Shown: positions 31,861 to 45,271, numbered from the stretch's first letter. The stretch: DNA of 64,000 nucleotides from Chimonanthus salicifolius (GCA_013350335.1 CM023540.1:56458962-56522961); one strand, 5' to 3'. Numbers and translations are program-made. The notes: generated by a model not told the origin, from the sequence alone.

Positions 31861-33662
31861 TGTTGTGTTTTAAATTTATAAAATTTATATTTATAATTGT
31901 ACGAACCATTTATAATATAATTTGGGAGTGCGAAGCCGAACCCATTAAAACTCAGAAAAATATATCCATAAAAGCACACCATTGAATTATGTAATTTAAG
32001 AAATTTAGAAAATTGTGAGAATAAATCATAAACATGGAATTATTTCTCTAATCTAGAAAATTTAATCTTAATTTAAAAATATTCTAAAAATAGAAAAAAG
32101 GTCCCAACATAGAAATTACACCTAAACATAGAAACTATCAATTAAAGAAATCTAATTTCCATGAAAAACACAAATTTTAATCTAATTTCAATTAAGATGG
32201 TGGAATTCATCTAAAAATTATAAATAATCTTAATCTAACTTAAAACACAAAATTAATATGCATTTAATTAATTACCAACCTAATTCCACAATTTTCAAGA
32301 ATTTTGAATTAATAAACAAAAATAAAATTAAAATTACCTAAATTACCTTTGTACATATTTTCAGTGGAACTGGATCAAAGAATCAATGAGACATTATTAT
32401 CCATATTTTAATAATAAAATAACGGCCCAGAACAAGGAGCTCACATAAAATTCTAATCTTATTCAAGTCTTTCATCAAATTAGTTCCCTAATTAATCCGA
32501 ACCTTAGATCGAGATTATTTATGCAATTCTCTGATCTAACTATTTCATATGTTCCAAAGAACCTTAGACCTAAAATAGTAATGTTAATGAAAGATCTAAT
32601 TATTTCATATGTCCAAATTAATTACCAAGAGAAGAGTCAAGAATTAAAATGATTCAAACCATCATCATAAAAATTAGAATTCGGAAAACCATAATTCTAA
32701 TAATCTCACCTTCTTTTATTAATTAAAAAATGAAATTAAAAATTACAAATCACTCAAATTTGAAAATAAAAGAAACAAGAAAAATACAATGGAAATTAAA
32801 ATCCACCAACCTTAGAATTCAATACAGGCAAGTTCAAATTTCATTGTATGGAGAGGGCTTCAATTTATAGAGGTTTGGATGAGGTGAAATTAGCAAGGCA
32901 AGTGGGACCCATTACCTTCAACCGAATCTGCTTGTTGGCCGACTGTCTCTACTTCTTTCTTTTTGTTCATTCTTCCATATCCTCCTTTGTATCTCAAGAT
33001 AACTCCACCGTCCAGGCTTTTTTCTTCTTCTTTCTTTGTCTTCATTCAATCAACGACACCTCACATCTTTCCTATATCTTTCTAATTGCTGTCCAAATCA
33101 ACAAACAAAACAAGGTTGATTATGCTTCTTGTTTCTCAATATTTGGCTGCACCCAACGTCTCTGTCATTTGTCTGTTACCTGAGATTGCTGCCTGAATCT
33201 TGGAAAAACGTTGTTGTATGGTAACTAGTTGCTGCTAATACTTGCTGGCTTTATCTTCTTATTCATTCTTCTTCCTTTTAATATTTCTCCTCTGTTCATG
33301 GTTTGGACAGCAGGAACCACTCCAACCTCTTTCTCTTGATTGTTCGTTAAGTGTAGCTGCGACTGAAGTATGATTACACACAGGATCGAAGGAATACAAC
33401 AGCGATGGACTCCTTTTTCTCTGCAGTTTAGGACCCATAAGTCTTGCTTAGTGCCTCTACTTGAACGACATAGTTTTCATGTGAGCATTCTAGATGTATA
33501 CAAGAAACGTTTTCATGCGAGCATTCTAGTAGGCATAATTTGTACTATCAAAATAAGGAGATTTGGTAACCGCCTGACTATCTCCTTTGTGCATTGTTCT
33601 AGCGCAGGGATCATCTCTAGACGATTAAGTCTTAACAGAGAAACCTTGCTCTTGATGTCACT
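31861..33662. other. Intergenic, AT-rich, no gene recognised
   Basis: Very AT-rich to about 32820, then a C/T-rich stretch. Short open frames here have no recognisable domain. The right end (about 33648-33660, GCTCTTGATGTCA) resembles a degraded reverse-complement primer-binding site next to the LTR that starts at 33663. Confidence 0.4.
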
Positions 33663-34934
33663 TGTAAGTCCGGGCTAAAATAATGCACGGGTCCTAGAGA
33701 GGGGTGAATATGACCAATTCTAATTTTAATTAATAACCTTAGTCAATTTTAATCCATTTTCCAAATTAAGTTATCAACTACACCAGGTAATCCAATTTAT
33801 CAAAATATGAGAGTTAATTGACCAGGCTATGTGCAGCAGAAAATAAACTTATGTGTGTGCAAATAATGATAAGCCATCCAACAAATCAAACTATGCAAAC
33901 ACAACAATTTATAGTGGTTCGGTTCACCTAAACCTACATCTATTATGAAAGGGTAAATTACCCTATCAATACACACCTAGATTTTGAAAAGGTTCGACCA
34001 CCGAGGTCTACTCCTTGACACCTATTTTTTATGGTGGTTCGATACAAAAAATCTAATCCACCTTACAATGACAAATGAAATAAAAAGGAGGGATGAACAC
34101 TTGCCTTTGGGTCTTGCTCATATGTTCTGGATGTGTTCTTCAATGCTATGTGTTGCATGCTCCAGTGATTGAGGCTTCAGATCTCCAGATGTGTGCAACA
34201 AACAATTATACTTGGGTATGGTATTACAGACATCTCCAGCAACACTTTTCACAAATGAGTTTACTGTTTCATTTAATAGACTCAAGAAGGGGAAGGTTTT
34301 TCAGATCTAGAGTTTTCTGAGTTAGGCATTTCTCTTAATCTCTCAATTTTTCTTCTTAATTTCACTCTTGAATCCCCCATTAATGTTGATCCGTATATAT
34401 AACAAAAATTACAACAGCTAGAACACAACAGATCAATCTATGCTCCTCGACAAATTTGGTGGCCTCGACATGTCGCACATTTTCGATGGGTCAAATATAA
34501 ATTTTCTAATAGGGCTCCTCGACTAGTCGAATAAACTTCGGTAGGTCGATCCGAGAGACACAAAACGTTAAGGCTTTCGAAACTAAACATGTCTCTCGAC
34601 ATGTCGAATATGTTCAACATGTAGACCTGAGCGGACAATAATGGAACATAAAAAAGCTCAGCACATGCGACCTGTCGAATATGGTCGGCAGGTAGAAAGC
34701 AACGGCAAAAAAACAAAGCCCAGAAGTCATTCAAACATACTTGACTTGTCGAACCGAATAACCTTCAAATTCTTTTATAAATTTATTGTAAACACAGGGC
34801 TTTGGATGTTTGGGCCTTTTCAACACACGGGCTTTAGGCTTGGGCCTAGATTAATTTTATATTTAAGTAATAATAATTTGTGAACCCAATATAAGGTCAT
34901 TAGAGTCTGATTTACCTGTTTGCTTGCCACAACA
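33663..34934 (-). repeat. Candidate copia-type LTR, minus strand
   Basis: On the plus strand it starts TGTAAGTCCGGGC and probably ends GCTTGCCACAACA. The block GGGTCCTAGAGAGGGGTGAA near the left end is typical of plant copia LTR ends read backwards. A decayed primer site lies just to the left. No matching partner or target duplication was found, so the borders are tentative. It contains several perfect short palindromes such as TCGACTAGTCGA and TCGACATGTCGA. Confidence 0.5.
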
Positions 34935-35641
34935 CCGGAGAGATCCTCATCTATGAACATATCTTCATGGTCTTGAAGCGTTCTCCAAAACGTTCATCTA
35001 AAGTCAAGGTCTTTGTTGAGACATAAAAAATGACATTTTTACCCCTGATTATTGGATTAATTAGCCTTCAATTTTGTATATATTAGATACAACTAATGTT
35101 GTTTGTTAGTTTTGTAGATAGAAATGGGAAATACAGGAAATCAATCAAAATCAATGGAAAATTGCAAGTTTCGTGCTTAAATTGGAAGACCTAGAATTTT
35201 AATAATTAATTTCAGACCACTTTAGGATTTTTATTATAAATTGATTAATTTGGATCCAATTATGAGAGTCTAGATTAATTCAATATTTTTAGATTTTAAG
35301 TGGTAAGTTAATTATTTTAATTTCGGAGAGAGAAACTGCAATTCAAGAGGCCAGAGTTTGAATTTCAATTCATGGGCCAGAAATCCACTTCAAATGGGCC
35401 AAGCTATGCTCCATATGCTAAGCATTGGGCCAAGCACAAGTAACCCATGCACATTTTATAATTGGGCCAGGCCAGTGTGCAAATCCAAGTCCACCAGGCC
35501 CAAGTTCAAGTCCATGTGTTCAACGTCCAATGGAAGTCCAATTGCTCAAATCCAATAGCTCCAAAGCCCATATTCGAATTTTACTGTGTAAACCCTAAGT
35601 CCACATGCCCATAGCCTTATCCATATCCATATCATCCACAT
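34935..35641. other. Segment split by later insertions (outer element or intergenic)
   Basis: No gene seen. This sequence continues in 50295-51104 and 62809-63165, from which the copia and chromovirus insertions separate it. The piece at 50295-51104 has a TATA box (51015-51023), so the original unit could be an old LTR. Confidence 0.4.
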
Positions 35642-37505
35642 TGTTAGTGCCCCGGCTTTGCCGAGTCCCTAAGTTTGTCAATTCCATGACTCGGGAAGAA
35701 GCACTTGCTATAAGCTTGAAGACTCACGATGGTCAAGATTGAAGATCATGCTCCACCGGAGAAGCTCACCATTATGGCAATCACAAAATAGGTATTTGGC
35801 CATAGATGACTTTAGGTGGTACCCACACCTTAGGAGGATCATTTCTAGATTTAGCCGAACAAATGGTAAAATTATGAAAAAGCCTAGAGAGGAAGTTTGA
35901 CAGTGAATTGGAACCCAACTTGGAAATATGAATTTGGTTTCACTGTCAGCTCGACCAGTAGCTCTCATCGACCCGTCGGTGGAGATAGGATTGACCTATC
36001 GTGGTCAAAGACTGGTTAGCTAGATTGACAAAGGTTCTGGAACATAGAACTATCATTCTGGATGTGCCTCTGATCGAGAGTCTCGTATGCACCGACCCCT
36101 CGGTGAAAGGCTAAAACGACCCCTCGTGGTCAACGACTCTTCGATAAAGACTTGTGAGTTTTAGACTTTGAACTCAAGTGGGCTCTCGAGAAAACAAACA
36201 TATTGGTAGTTCAAGACTGATCGAGAGTACCATGATTAATCCATCGGTAATGGGCAACAGGTCGGTCTGGGTAAGACTAGTTTCTGGACTTGAAAATCTG
36301 TCTTCATGGTGTTACCCCAGACCGAGCCTCTCGTATGGACTGACCTATCGGTGCTATGACTGTCGACCTATCGGCGACACCGACCTGTCGACCGGGAAGG
36401 AATTATACCGTTGGGAGTGCATTCAATGCGCAATGGTCGGGTTGTTGAACGGTAACATTTTTAGTCACCAACCCCTCGGTGCGCCCGACCTATCGGTACA
36501 TGACCATTCCTGAAACTGGTTGTGTTGACTATAAATACCAATCTTTGTGCAACCAGTTAGCATCCTTTGGCGAATCGGTTGGACCCTCATCATTATCAGT
36601 GAGCTTAAACAAGGGCCAAGAAAAGGATCACTCTCTCTCTTGTGCCTACACTTAGGGAATCTAAACAACCAATCATACGGGTTGAGTTTTTGAAAGAGAG
36701 AGGAGAAAGGATAATAAACTAGGAATGATTTGGTAGAACCAGTTTCCTAGTCACTCTGGAATTGTGATTGCTTTACAACGGCGACAAAGAGGAGCGTCGG
36801 CACGCAGTGGGTGGATCTTGAAGAAGCACACATCAACGAGAAAGAGCTTCAAAGGCAAGTGTTTCTTGGTTTTAATTTTATTTAAAACCTTTGTCCTGTG
36901 AAATTGGATTAAGGAGGCTTGACTTTGGAACCACTATAAACAATCTAGAGCGTTGTCTCTAGCATAGTGGTGGGTGGAATTCCTAGCCAAATGAATAGGT
37001 GGAATTCTTATTCTACTGTGGTGGGTGAAATTCCCAGCTGATTAAGTGAGGTGGAATTCCTACTCTATTTGTAAGGGTGTAAGTCTCTACTTAGTGGATT
37101 TGGGGATAACTTAAAGTTGAGCTAGTCCTAACAGTGGATGTAGGTTGGCTAACCGTACCACTATAAATCTGGTCTTATGGTGTTTGATCTTTGTGTGTTT
37201 GTATTTAGTATTTAAGTACTCTTCTCAACACACATCACTTTGCATTTGATTATCTTCATTTCCACATTTTGCACAAGCATCGATAATCAAGCAATATGCA
37301 AAGGGTTATAAACTTAATATGATCACTTAAGTAATTGAAAACAAGTTATCACACGAAACAAATCTTTTGAATGACATTGTCATTCTGCTGCACTTAAAAC
37401 AATCAAGAAATTTGAAAACACCATGGAAACTAGGATTGACCTATTCACCCCCCCCCCTCCTTTCTAGGGTCAAATCGTGTTATAGCACAAAGGAAAGAAC
37501 TTTCA
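35642..37505 (+). repeat. 5' LTR of the copia-type element
   Basis: 1864 bp, TGTTAGTGCCCCGG ... GAACTTTCA. The same sequence recurs in 45286-50294. Inside are short hairpins of the CACCGA ... TCGGTG type (for example 36090-36105) and a probable promoter region near 36525 (TATAAATACC). Confidence 0.85.
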
Positions 37506-37506
37506 T

Positions 37507-37518
37507 TGGTATCAGAGC
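37507..37518 (+). promoter_or_regulatory. Primer-binding site (tRNA-Met)
   Basis: TGGTATCAGAGC, one base after the 5' LTR end, is the perfect canonical plant LTR-retrotransposon primer site. Confidence 0.9.
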
Positions 37519-40500
37519 CTCATGCTCTTTACAAGGATCTAATCATCCGAGTTGATCAGTGCTAGAACAATGGCTATGAGAGAAAGCCATGATATTTCCA
37601 AACCTCCATTTGTGATGAAAAATGTTTAATCGTTTTCATCCATAAATATGTCTGGAAATAGGTGAATAGAAAGTGGTCAATGGCTATGGAAGAGATATTT
37701 GATAAACCTTCAACTTCCATGACCACTCAGCCCAAAGACAAAAAAGCTTGGACTAGTGATGAAATGACTATGCACTTTAATTAAACACTTGTAGCATTCA
37801 TCAGTGTTGTTTCATAATCTGTTTTTAAGATATTTGAAAAGATATGAAATAGCAAAAGTGGCTGAAAGAATCCATGTAAAATTGCATTTTCTAGCCCAAT
37901 GGATGACATCACCTATCATGACCAACTTATGTACTAAGATTACAGGTGATTGCCTAAGTTCATCCATTAAAATAGTCCAAGTTGGATCTTCTAAGAGAAG
38001 AAGAGGACGGGGTAAAGGAAACTGATGAAGGTAGTGACCTCCAAGTATCCTATAAGGCCATGTACCAAAATGTTTGCTTTTGTGTTAAGTCAACATCGTA
38101 GTACAAAATCTGGATCTTTGTTTCACAAAGTCAATTGTGAAGGTACCCATAATTAAAACCAGATTTGATAAAAGGCAATCACTGAATTATAGACTTAGAT
38201 TCCAAGTCTCACAATGTTATGTTCAAATGTGTGAAGGGATACCACTGTTGGTGTCACATTTGAAACATGTTTTGGAATCACCATTGTATCTTGCCTTCAA
38301 TCCTTGTTCTTGCTTGATTGTTGGATTGATCTTATGCAAGATACTCGTGTGTACATGTAGGTTTGTACTCTAGTATTGTATTGTACTTTTCTCATTTCAT
38401 TTCATATGCCAAGTAATTTGTGAATCTTTAGGAAATGAATGCAGTTTGTGCTTTACCTTATGTATAAAGTGTGTATGGTACACATACACAGTGTCGTTTC
38501 ATTCCAAGTTATCCCTTGTGGAATGAAACATGTTATATGTCTTTAAAAGAATTTGTGATTTGGTATGAATTACCAAAAGTGTTGATCAAAATGATCAAAT
38601 GTGCCTATCATAATCCATTTATGTACCAATTCTTTTCAAGGAATAAACCTCATTAGAGTATGCTTAAAAGAATGGTAAAAGTGTTTATCATGTTTTGGAT
38701 AATAACATGATAACAGGCATAAGAGCTGTGTGGGTAGCATCATACTTTATTTCAATATGCATGATTAATGTATTCAAAATGTGAAATGAATATATGGTTT
38801 GTGTGTTTAGTGTCTCATTCCAATGTCCGTTATATTACACATTATGTGGAATGAGTTATGTTCATATATACTTTGTCCTTGCTAAAAACCTGGAGATGCC
38901 GCACCTCATGACATCACACACTTGGGAAATATGTTGAATTAATAATTAAATGTGCCCAAGGTACTTGGATTGGTTTGGATTTAGAAAAAGAGATCCGTAA
39001 TCAATGTTTTGTGCCTATTTTCAAAAGGATGGGTTGAATCTCCTAATGGCACAGAACCTGCGTGAATGTATGTATTTACACTGGTATTGAAAGGTGTATA
39101 AGCAAAGCTTGATGAACTATGAACATAAAAAACACACACCCAATCATCCTTAAAAAACCCAGGTCGAAGGATAGACTAGTCAAAGGAACAATATATAGCT
39201 ACTATTCTAAATCAGAACACTGTCTGAAAAAGGGGGAAAATCGAAAGGAGGGACAGGTCGATACTTATCGACATGCCGACACAAATAGGTCGTTGGTCAT
39301 GACCCGTCAGTGAGTCAGAAAGATTAAGTTAAAAGGTCTCTTTCTGCGAAAATTACAGATTGTTTCAAAATCATCGTTCCTTCTCCCGCTGAGTTCTGGC
39401 AATTTTCTCCTCTCCTCCGTGCCCTAGATCAGTCGATAGGATATGCCGGAGTGAAATCTTTCCGGAAAAACAGAGGGGTTATGGTTCTTTCGCCTCCAGT
39501 AGCTTGAAAATCACATATTCTATAATTTCCATTGCTTGGGTAAGCTCTGTGCATTCTTATCTCCTCTAGTGGCTTTGTTGTTTCTAAGATAAAGAAAAGC
39601 ATAGTGAAAAATGACAAGGAACAAGTCCCCAGTCATCATCGTGTCCTTTGATTCTAAGAATGATAATGCCACCTTGTCTGAGAAACCCAAATCTCAGTGG
39701 TATCAAAGAGAATTTTCATCTCTCCTGAGTACTATAAGTTGTTGACTCAAGACCCTCTTGAGGAGATCTCGCAAGAAGAACTCACGACCACCCATACCTC
39801 GAAGGCAAATTGGTATTACCATTAGAGAACTTACCTCTCCTTCTCGGGTGACAGTTAAAGAGAGTGGTGAAGAAAAAGAAAGGCATGCCGAAAACAAGAG
39901 GATTAAGGTAAAAGATGAGAAAGGAAAAAAAACAAATGGAGGATACAAAAGCAAAATCTGACAGAATTCTTATAAGACAACTCTATTTCCTCCTTGAAAA
40001 ACGTCGAAAGTTAGAAGGAAAGGTTGGTGCCTTTGCAACCTGCATGAATGAATCAATTCAAAACCTCTCCACATTCATGGAAAAACTCCAAGAGAGTTCC
40101 CGACGAAAATTCCCTTTCCCTCCACCATCTCCTCCTCAAGATGGCTCTCCTTAGGATAGTTTTTCATGCTCTAAGTTTTATATTTTGGAAAAACTATATT
40201 GTTGATATTTTATCTAAGCATCCATGATGTCCCCTCCAAAACCATATGTACTCAATGCACATTTTGTTTATCAATGAAATAATATGATTTGATTTAGTGT
40301 GTGAGCTAATTTAACGGAATGCCTTCTATCTCATGTCTATTATTAACATGGATTTTGTTAAATAGACTAACATGTAGGTTGTGATGAATAGTTTTGTATT
40401 GGCATGTTAAGGAGATAGGGATCGGGCACACCCTTGGAGTTTGGGGGAGCACAAAATATGTGCTAATTAGCACCTGTCACTGGTCATGACAGTGTAGGGA

Positions 40501-41040
40501 GGAAGGTTGATACAAGCTTGATGAAAAATGAACTTAGATGCAGCTAAGTTTATGGGGGAGATGAGTAGAAGAAATTAGAGAAAATAGCTTGGAGAATAGG
40601 GGGAGAAGACTCTAGGGAGCTAGGCAAATTAGCTTGACTCATGGAAGAAATCAGCTAAGGTGGAACTTAGCTTGTGCAGGGGCAAATAAACTTTGATGTA
40701 CGAGAAGTGTGCATTGAACCGTGGGGGAGAACCATGAGTTGGAGCTGAACTTATTTAAGCATTAAATGCAAGAAGCATGGGAGAGTGCTTGAAATCCAAT
40801 CGATGTCTGCCTACTAATCTTTGTCAATTGTATGACAAAACGGGGGAGAAATTAGTAGAAGCTATAAGACATTAAAATCAGTTATATGAAGTAATAGGTA
40901 AAGCCTAAGTGCAGGAATATGAAGAAGCCAATGGACATGAGAGAATGTCTATGCTTGGAGTTTGGGATTTCAAACTCAAAGAAGATTGGAAGAGAAAATC
41001 TTCTCAACACTGACAGCTTGGATAAGCTATGGGTAGTGTT
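37519..41040 (+). pseudogene. Internal region of the copia-type element, degenerate
   Basis: Near 37570 a frame reads MAMRESHDISKPPFVMKN and, a little later, a lysine-tryptophan segment (KKAWTSDEMTMHF), which recall the start of a copia gag. Stops interrupt it. Near 39610-40154 further open pieces read MTRNKSPVIIVSFDSK and a Lys/Arg-rich segment ending in a proline-rich tail (FPFPPPSPPQDGSP). I do not recognise these. No RT, integrase or protease motif was seen. Confidence 0.5.
39758..40154 (+). CDS. Unrecognised basic open frames in the copia element, possible degraded ORF
   Basis: Two overlapping frames: 39758-39961 reads RRSRKKNSRPPIPRRQIGIT then an Arg/Lys/Glu-rich segment, and 39915-40154 reads LYFLLEKRRKLEGKVGAFAT then NESIQNLSTFMEKLQESSRR and a proline-rich end. 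A frameshift would join them into one basic, coiled-coil-like protein. The context is the 3' half of a copia element, where some elements carry an extra ORF. Function not assigned. Confidence 0.3.
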
Positions 41041-41049
41041 TGTAACACC

Positions 41050-41560
41050 CCGATTTCTCAATAAGATGAATATTTACGAAAATGCCCCTGGATTGGTAAA
41101 TTTATTAATTATGATGTTAAATGAGAAAATAGTGGGGCCCATTGTTCAAATTAAGATCCTATGAACATATTATAAGGGTCAAATTATAATGGATGGGTAA
41201 TGTACATCAAATTAGGTCAAAATGGTTAATTGGGTCAAAGAATTCTCAATAGTTGGAATAATTACGAAAATGCCCCTGGATTGGTGAATTCAATAAATGT
41301 GATTGTAAATAAGGAAATAGTGGGCCCATTGCTCAAATTAAGATCATATGAGCACATTATGAATGTCAAGTTTGATTGGATGGGTAATTTCTCAATAAAG
41401 TGGATAAATTACGAAAATGCCCCTGATATGTTAAATTAATTTGTGATGTTAAGTAAGGAAATGGTATGGTCCATTGCTCAAATTAAGATCATATGAGTAC
41501 ATTATGAATGTCAAGTTTGATTGGATGGGTAATTTACATCAATTGGGTAAAAAATGGCTA
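41050..41560 (+). repeat. Threefold tandem repeat within solo LTR 2
   Basis: The marker ACGAAAATGCCCCTG occurs at 41076, 41264 and 41411 with similar surrounding sequence (units of about 188 and 147 bp). The full element's LTRs lack this triplication. Confidence 0.8.
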
Positions 41561-42278
41561 AATGGGTCAAAGGGCCCAAATGGGACCCATCGGGTCTTAC
41601 TGGAGTATTTGACCGTTTTGTGATTTTAAATTAAATGGGATTAAGCCTATTTGATTGGAAATCAAGTGGAGAAAAAATGGGTAGGCTTGATCCGTATGTA
41701 AAAACCAATTAGAAATGACCAAAATACCATAATTGGGTCATGGAGTCAAAAACGGGTCAAGGAGCTAAAAGTGGACCCAACGGGTCGAGTTGACTATGGT
41801 TGACCGTGTGGACCCTCTAGGGAGCTAAAACACGAGTTAAATCAGTTGAGTGGGACTGAAGTGAGTTGGAATTAAATCAAGGGTTGAGTTAACTCATGTG
41901 CATTGAATGAAATGCATTAATTATGGTGAGTTGGACATTGAGTTGAGTGAGTCAAAAATGGAAGTCAAATGGGCTGAAAATTCAGTGAGATAAGTGGGGT
42001 GGCTGTTTTGAGAGTTACAAATACAAGGTTAACCAAGGGGCTAGTCATTGGAACATGGAGAGTTTTATTTAAAAGTTGAAACTCCAAGATAGATATTAAA
42101 ACCAATGGGAGTTACAAAGTGTGTTCACACTTGGAGGAGGGGAGTTTCATTTCAAGAATGAAACTCTCAAATGGGACATTGATGAGGATCAAATGGGCTG
42201 AATGGAGCTGCTGTATTATAGAGTTACAAATGAGGTTTTGACTTTTAAAATTCAAATATGATAAGACTACACATTGGA

Positions 42279-42302
42279 GGGGGGGGGGGGGGGGGGGGGG
42301 GG
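42279..42302 (+). repeat. Run of 24 G residues
   Basis: Uninterrupted poly-G in solo LTR 2. The other LTR copies have a short GGAGGAGGGGGG at the same place (for example near 51686), so it is an expansion or an assembly artefact. Confidence 0.85.
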
Positions 42303-42975
42303 AAGGTTTCATTTCTAGATGAAACCCCCATGTAAGATGATAATGAGAGGAGGAAGAAAAGGAGAGGTTACACAAATACCAGCATGGGAGACGTTGGAGA
42401 GCTTGGGGAGGTTTCATTGCATAGATGAAACCCCCAAGTAAGCATAAAGGACTTGGGGTTAATATGAGAGTTACATGTGAGGCAAGTTTGGGCTGAATTT
42501 GAGTAGCCAAAAGAGGTTCAATTTTCTATCTCTATCTCTCTCTCTCTTTGCTGTCTTCTACATTCCAAAAGCAAGAACAGCAGCTGGTTACTGATTTGCA
42601 ATCAGTCCTTGGTTGATTTCTTTCACCAAGACAAAAGCACACTTTGAGCAAAAGGAGTTGGCACCAAGGTTTAAGATCAAAGTTTCCTTTCTCTCTCTTT
42701 CTCCCTCAAATCCATGTCATCTAGCTGAAGTATTCCAAGGAGATTGCAGCAAGGTCAGTCTCAGCCCAAAGAACAGTAAGAGAGAAGGAGAGGTCAAGGA
42801 AATAAAGGGTCAAGAAAGGAGTCAAAAGAATCGAAGGAGACGCGGTGTTCGTAAGTGCATTTTGAACTCTTGTTTAATAGATTGGTTAAGAAAATGAGAT
42901 CTGGCCATCGTATGGACAGATCCATCAATGGTTTAAATATGGGATTATGATGTTTAAAAGTGATAAAATATGGAC

Positions 42976-43608
42976 CATAGGGTTCAGCCCTTTGGATGGC
43001 TGAACCCCATGGGAAAACTTGGTGATTTTTATGGTGTTTGAGAGATGAAATTCATATTATGTATTGAAGTTCTTTTAAAGGATTTTAAAGGGAGATAAGG
43101 TCACTGATTTTGACCTGTTATTACATGGCTGAATTAGGTGTTTATTAAGCTAAATACTGATCAAAAAATATGGACAAATATTGGAGGGTTTACATCAAGG
43201 AAACCTTGGGGTTCGGCCATGTGTATGGCCTAACCCCATGGACTGTTTTTTTATGGTTATTTGGGTCAAGTGTAGGATGGATTTTTATGTAAACATAATG
43301 TGCTTTGATTTAAGAATAAACCAAGTTTATAAATGGGTAAATGGATCTAAACCATAGGCCATGAGGTTCAGCCAATTGGGTGGGCCGAACCCCATGAAAT
43401 GGTATGACATTTCATGGAAGTATTAAATGGTTTTGTGAGATTTTAAAGGATTTAAAGTGAAGATAAGCTTACTGTTTTTAGGTAACTATGGCTTGGCTGA
43501 ACCATATTAATACTATGGTTAAATTATGGATTAAAACCATGGACAATGGTTGGATTAATTACACCAAGAACCATAGGGTTCGGCCATATGTATGGCCGAA
43601 CCCCACGG
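42976..43608. repeat. Palindrome array in solo LTR 2
   Basis: Four copies of the GTTCGG/CCGAAC palindrome at about 42976, 43206, 43369 and 43572, the fewest of any copy. Confidence 0.85.
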
Positions 43609-44093
43609 ATTGTTATGTGGATATTTGGATTGAGTTTTACAAAATGGAAATCATACAAAGTGATGGGCTTATTGGATGGTTTTGAAAGGTAAAAATATGG
43701 TAACATTATACTGTTATCCTACGTCTAAATGAGACCAAAAACATGTCTAAAAGGACCAAAACTATGGGGTTTTATGGCTAAGATAGGACATGGAAGTTTA
43801 AGTGGATTTTTGGGTTTTAGATCAAATTAGAATCATATGGTCAAATGATTAACTTGCTGCCATGTACATAGGGTATTCGAATTTCTAGAACGGTGAACAA
43901 GCCGTGATCGGAAGACGGTCCAAAGGAAGGGTCGAACAAAGTAAACTATTGTAGGTTTCCTACCTTTATTGTAACCACTATTCTATGTTGTTTTATGTTG
44001 ATTTCAATAACTTGTATGTTTGTAAAGCTATGTTTCTAAATGACATGTTTGCATAGACATCTCATGCATGACATGGGATGATGGTGTTGTAAC

Positions 44094-44246
44094 CGGAGGC
44101 CACACTCCGTCGGGGCGTCCGAAAGACCACTGTGGGGTACCCTGATGATGAGAATCCCATCAGGAGGAATCCGGAGGCCACACTCCGTCGGGGCGTCCGA
44201 AAGACCACTGTGGGTTACCTTGACGATGAGAATCCCGTCAAGGGAT
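44094..44246 (+). repeat. Tandem 77-bp unit in solo LTR 2
   Basis: Two head-to-tail units, each with CACACTCCGTCGGGGCGTCC and GATGAGAATCCC. Homologous units occur in every LTR of the family: two copies at 53674-53836, 24228-24366 and 46225-46350, and one copy at 62104-62176. Confidence 0.85.
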
Positions 44247-45271
44247 GGCTATGTTGAATGGTGATGGGTGGGACTCATTACATGTTCATTTCATACATAA
44301 CATGTTTTTATGGAATTTTGTCTCACATGTATTGTTATTATATTATTTGCATGTTTTTGACTAACCATGTGGTAGCCCTATTCGGAAACACTACTGGGCG
44401 CGTTGATCTAACGCCCTATCTATATCCTTAGTAGATGATGCAGGGAAAGGGAAGAACGTGGATCGAGATGAAAACCAAGCATAGGAGCTTGGGCATTTTG
44501 AATGATATTGAATGGACTTGAATGGACTAAACATGGATGTGTTATTTGAATTATTTGGACAATGTAATTTGGTAACTAGATTTGTTGGCTTGAAATAAGT
44601 AGTTAAGATAGATGCTATGGTTTGTTTTAAGTCGGATGGTTTGATTGAACGATTAGTTAAGATTGATTAGTAATTTTGGAGAATAAGTTATGTACTTTGC
44701 TATCTAAGAATGGAAAATTGGAATAGTCATAGGTTCTATTATAACCTCAGTTGGATTAAGACTAAGTTAATTCCGCAAGTTATATATGTACCATGTGCGG
44801 ATCAGTTTTATGGACTTAGTTCATACGCACATGGGCTTGGCCAGTTAAGGGTTGGATTTAGAGATCCGAACTTAACTCGCGTCGTGACACTCCACCCCGA
44901 TCACATGATTATTATATTTAAAAAAAAAAAAATAAACTCTGAAAATTAGAGTGAAAAGGGCGGGGCGTTACAGTGTTGGTTAGTAGGAAATCATGGTGAA
45001 TGGGGGAACATGAATACAAATTTAGTTTAGTCCATGGATGCATATTTATATTTTGGGACTAGCCCCTCCAAAGATTTTCTACTGTTGCTTGCTTATGTGG
45101 TTGAACAGGAAAACATGAAATGAATCAAGCTAAACGAAAATATGCGAAGATCATAATCTTGTTTTCCATTTCAATATGTACATGTAAACAATGTAATATT
45201 TTGTATTCAAATGTGATGTAATAAGGGTGGGCTTGTATTTGGGTTAGCTTCTAGATTTTGTCATGAAATTG

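Larger units (their letters stand above)
41041..44972 (+). mobile_element. Solo LTR 2 of the long-LTR chromovirus family
   Basis: 3932 bp, TGTAACACCCCGA ... GGCGGGGCGTTACA, flanked by the perfect 5-bp duplication GTGTT (41036-41040 and 44973-44977). It is inserted in the internal region of the copia-type element. No internal chromovirus sequence remains. It is longer than its relatives, partly through a threefold repeat near its 5' end. Confidence 0.93.

Noticed and set aside
33370..33678. Open frame of 102 codons in the intergenic C/T-rich zone
   Set aside because: No recognisable domain, and it runs into the decayed primer site and LTR.
36178..36513. Frames of 111 and 88 codons present twice (36178 and 48967)
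   Set aside because: They are the same piece of the copia LTR in its two copies, not a duplicated gene; LTRs do not normally code here.
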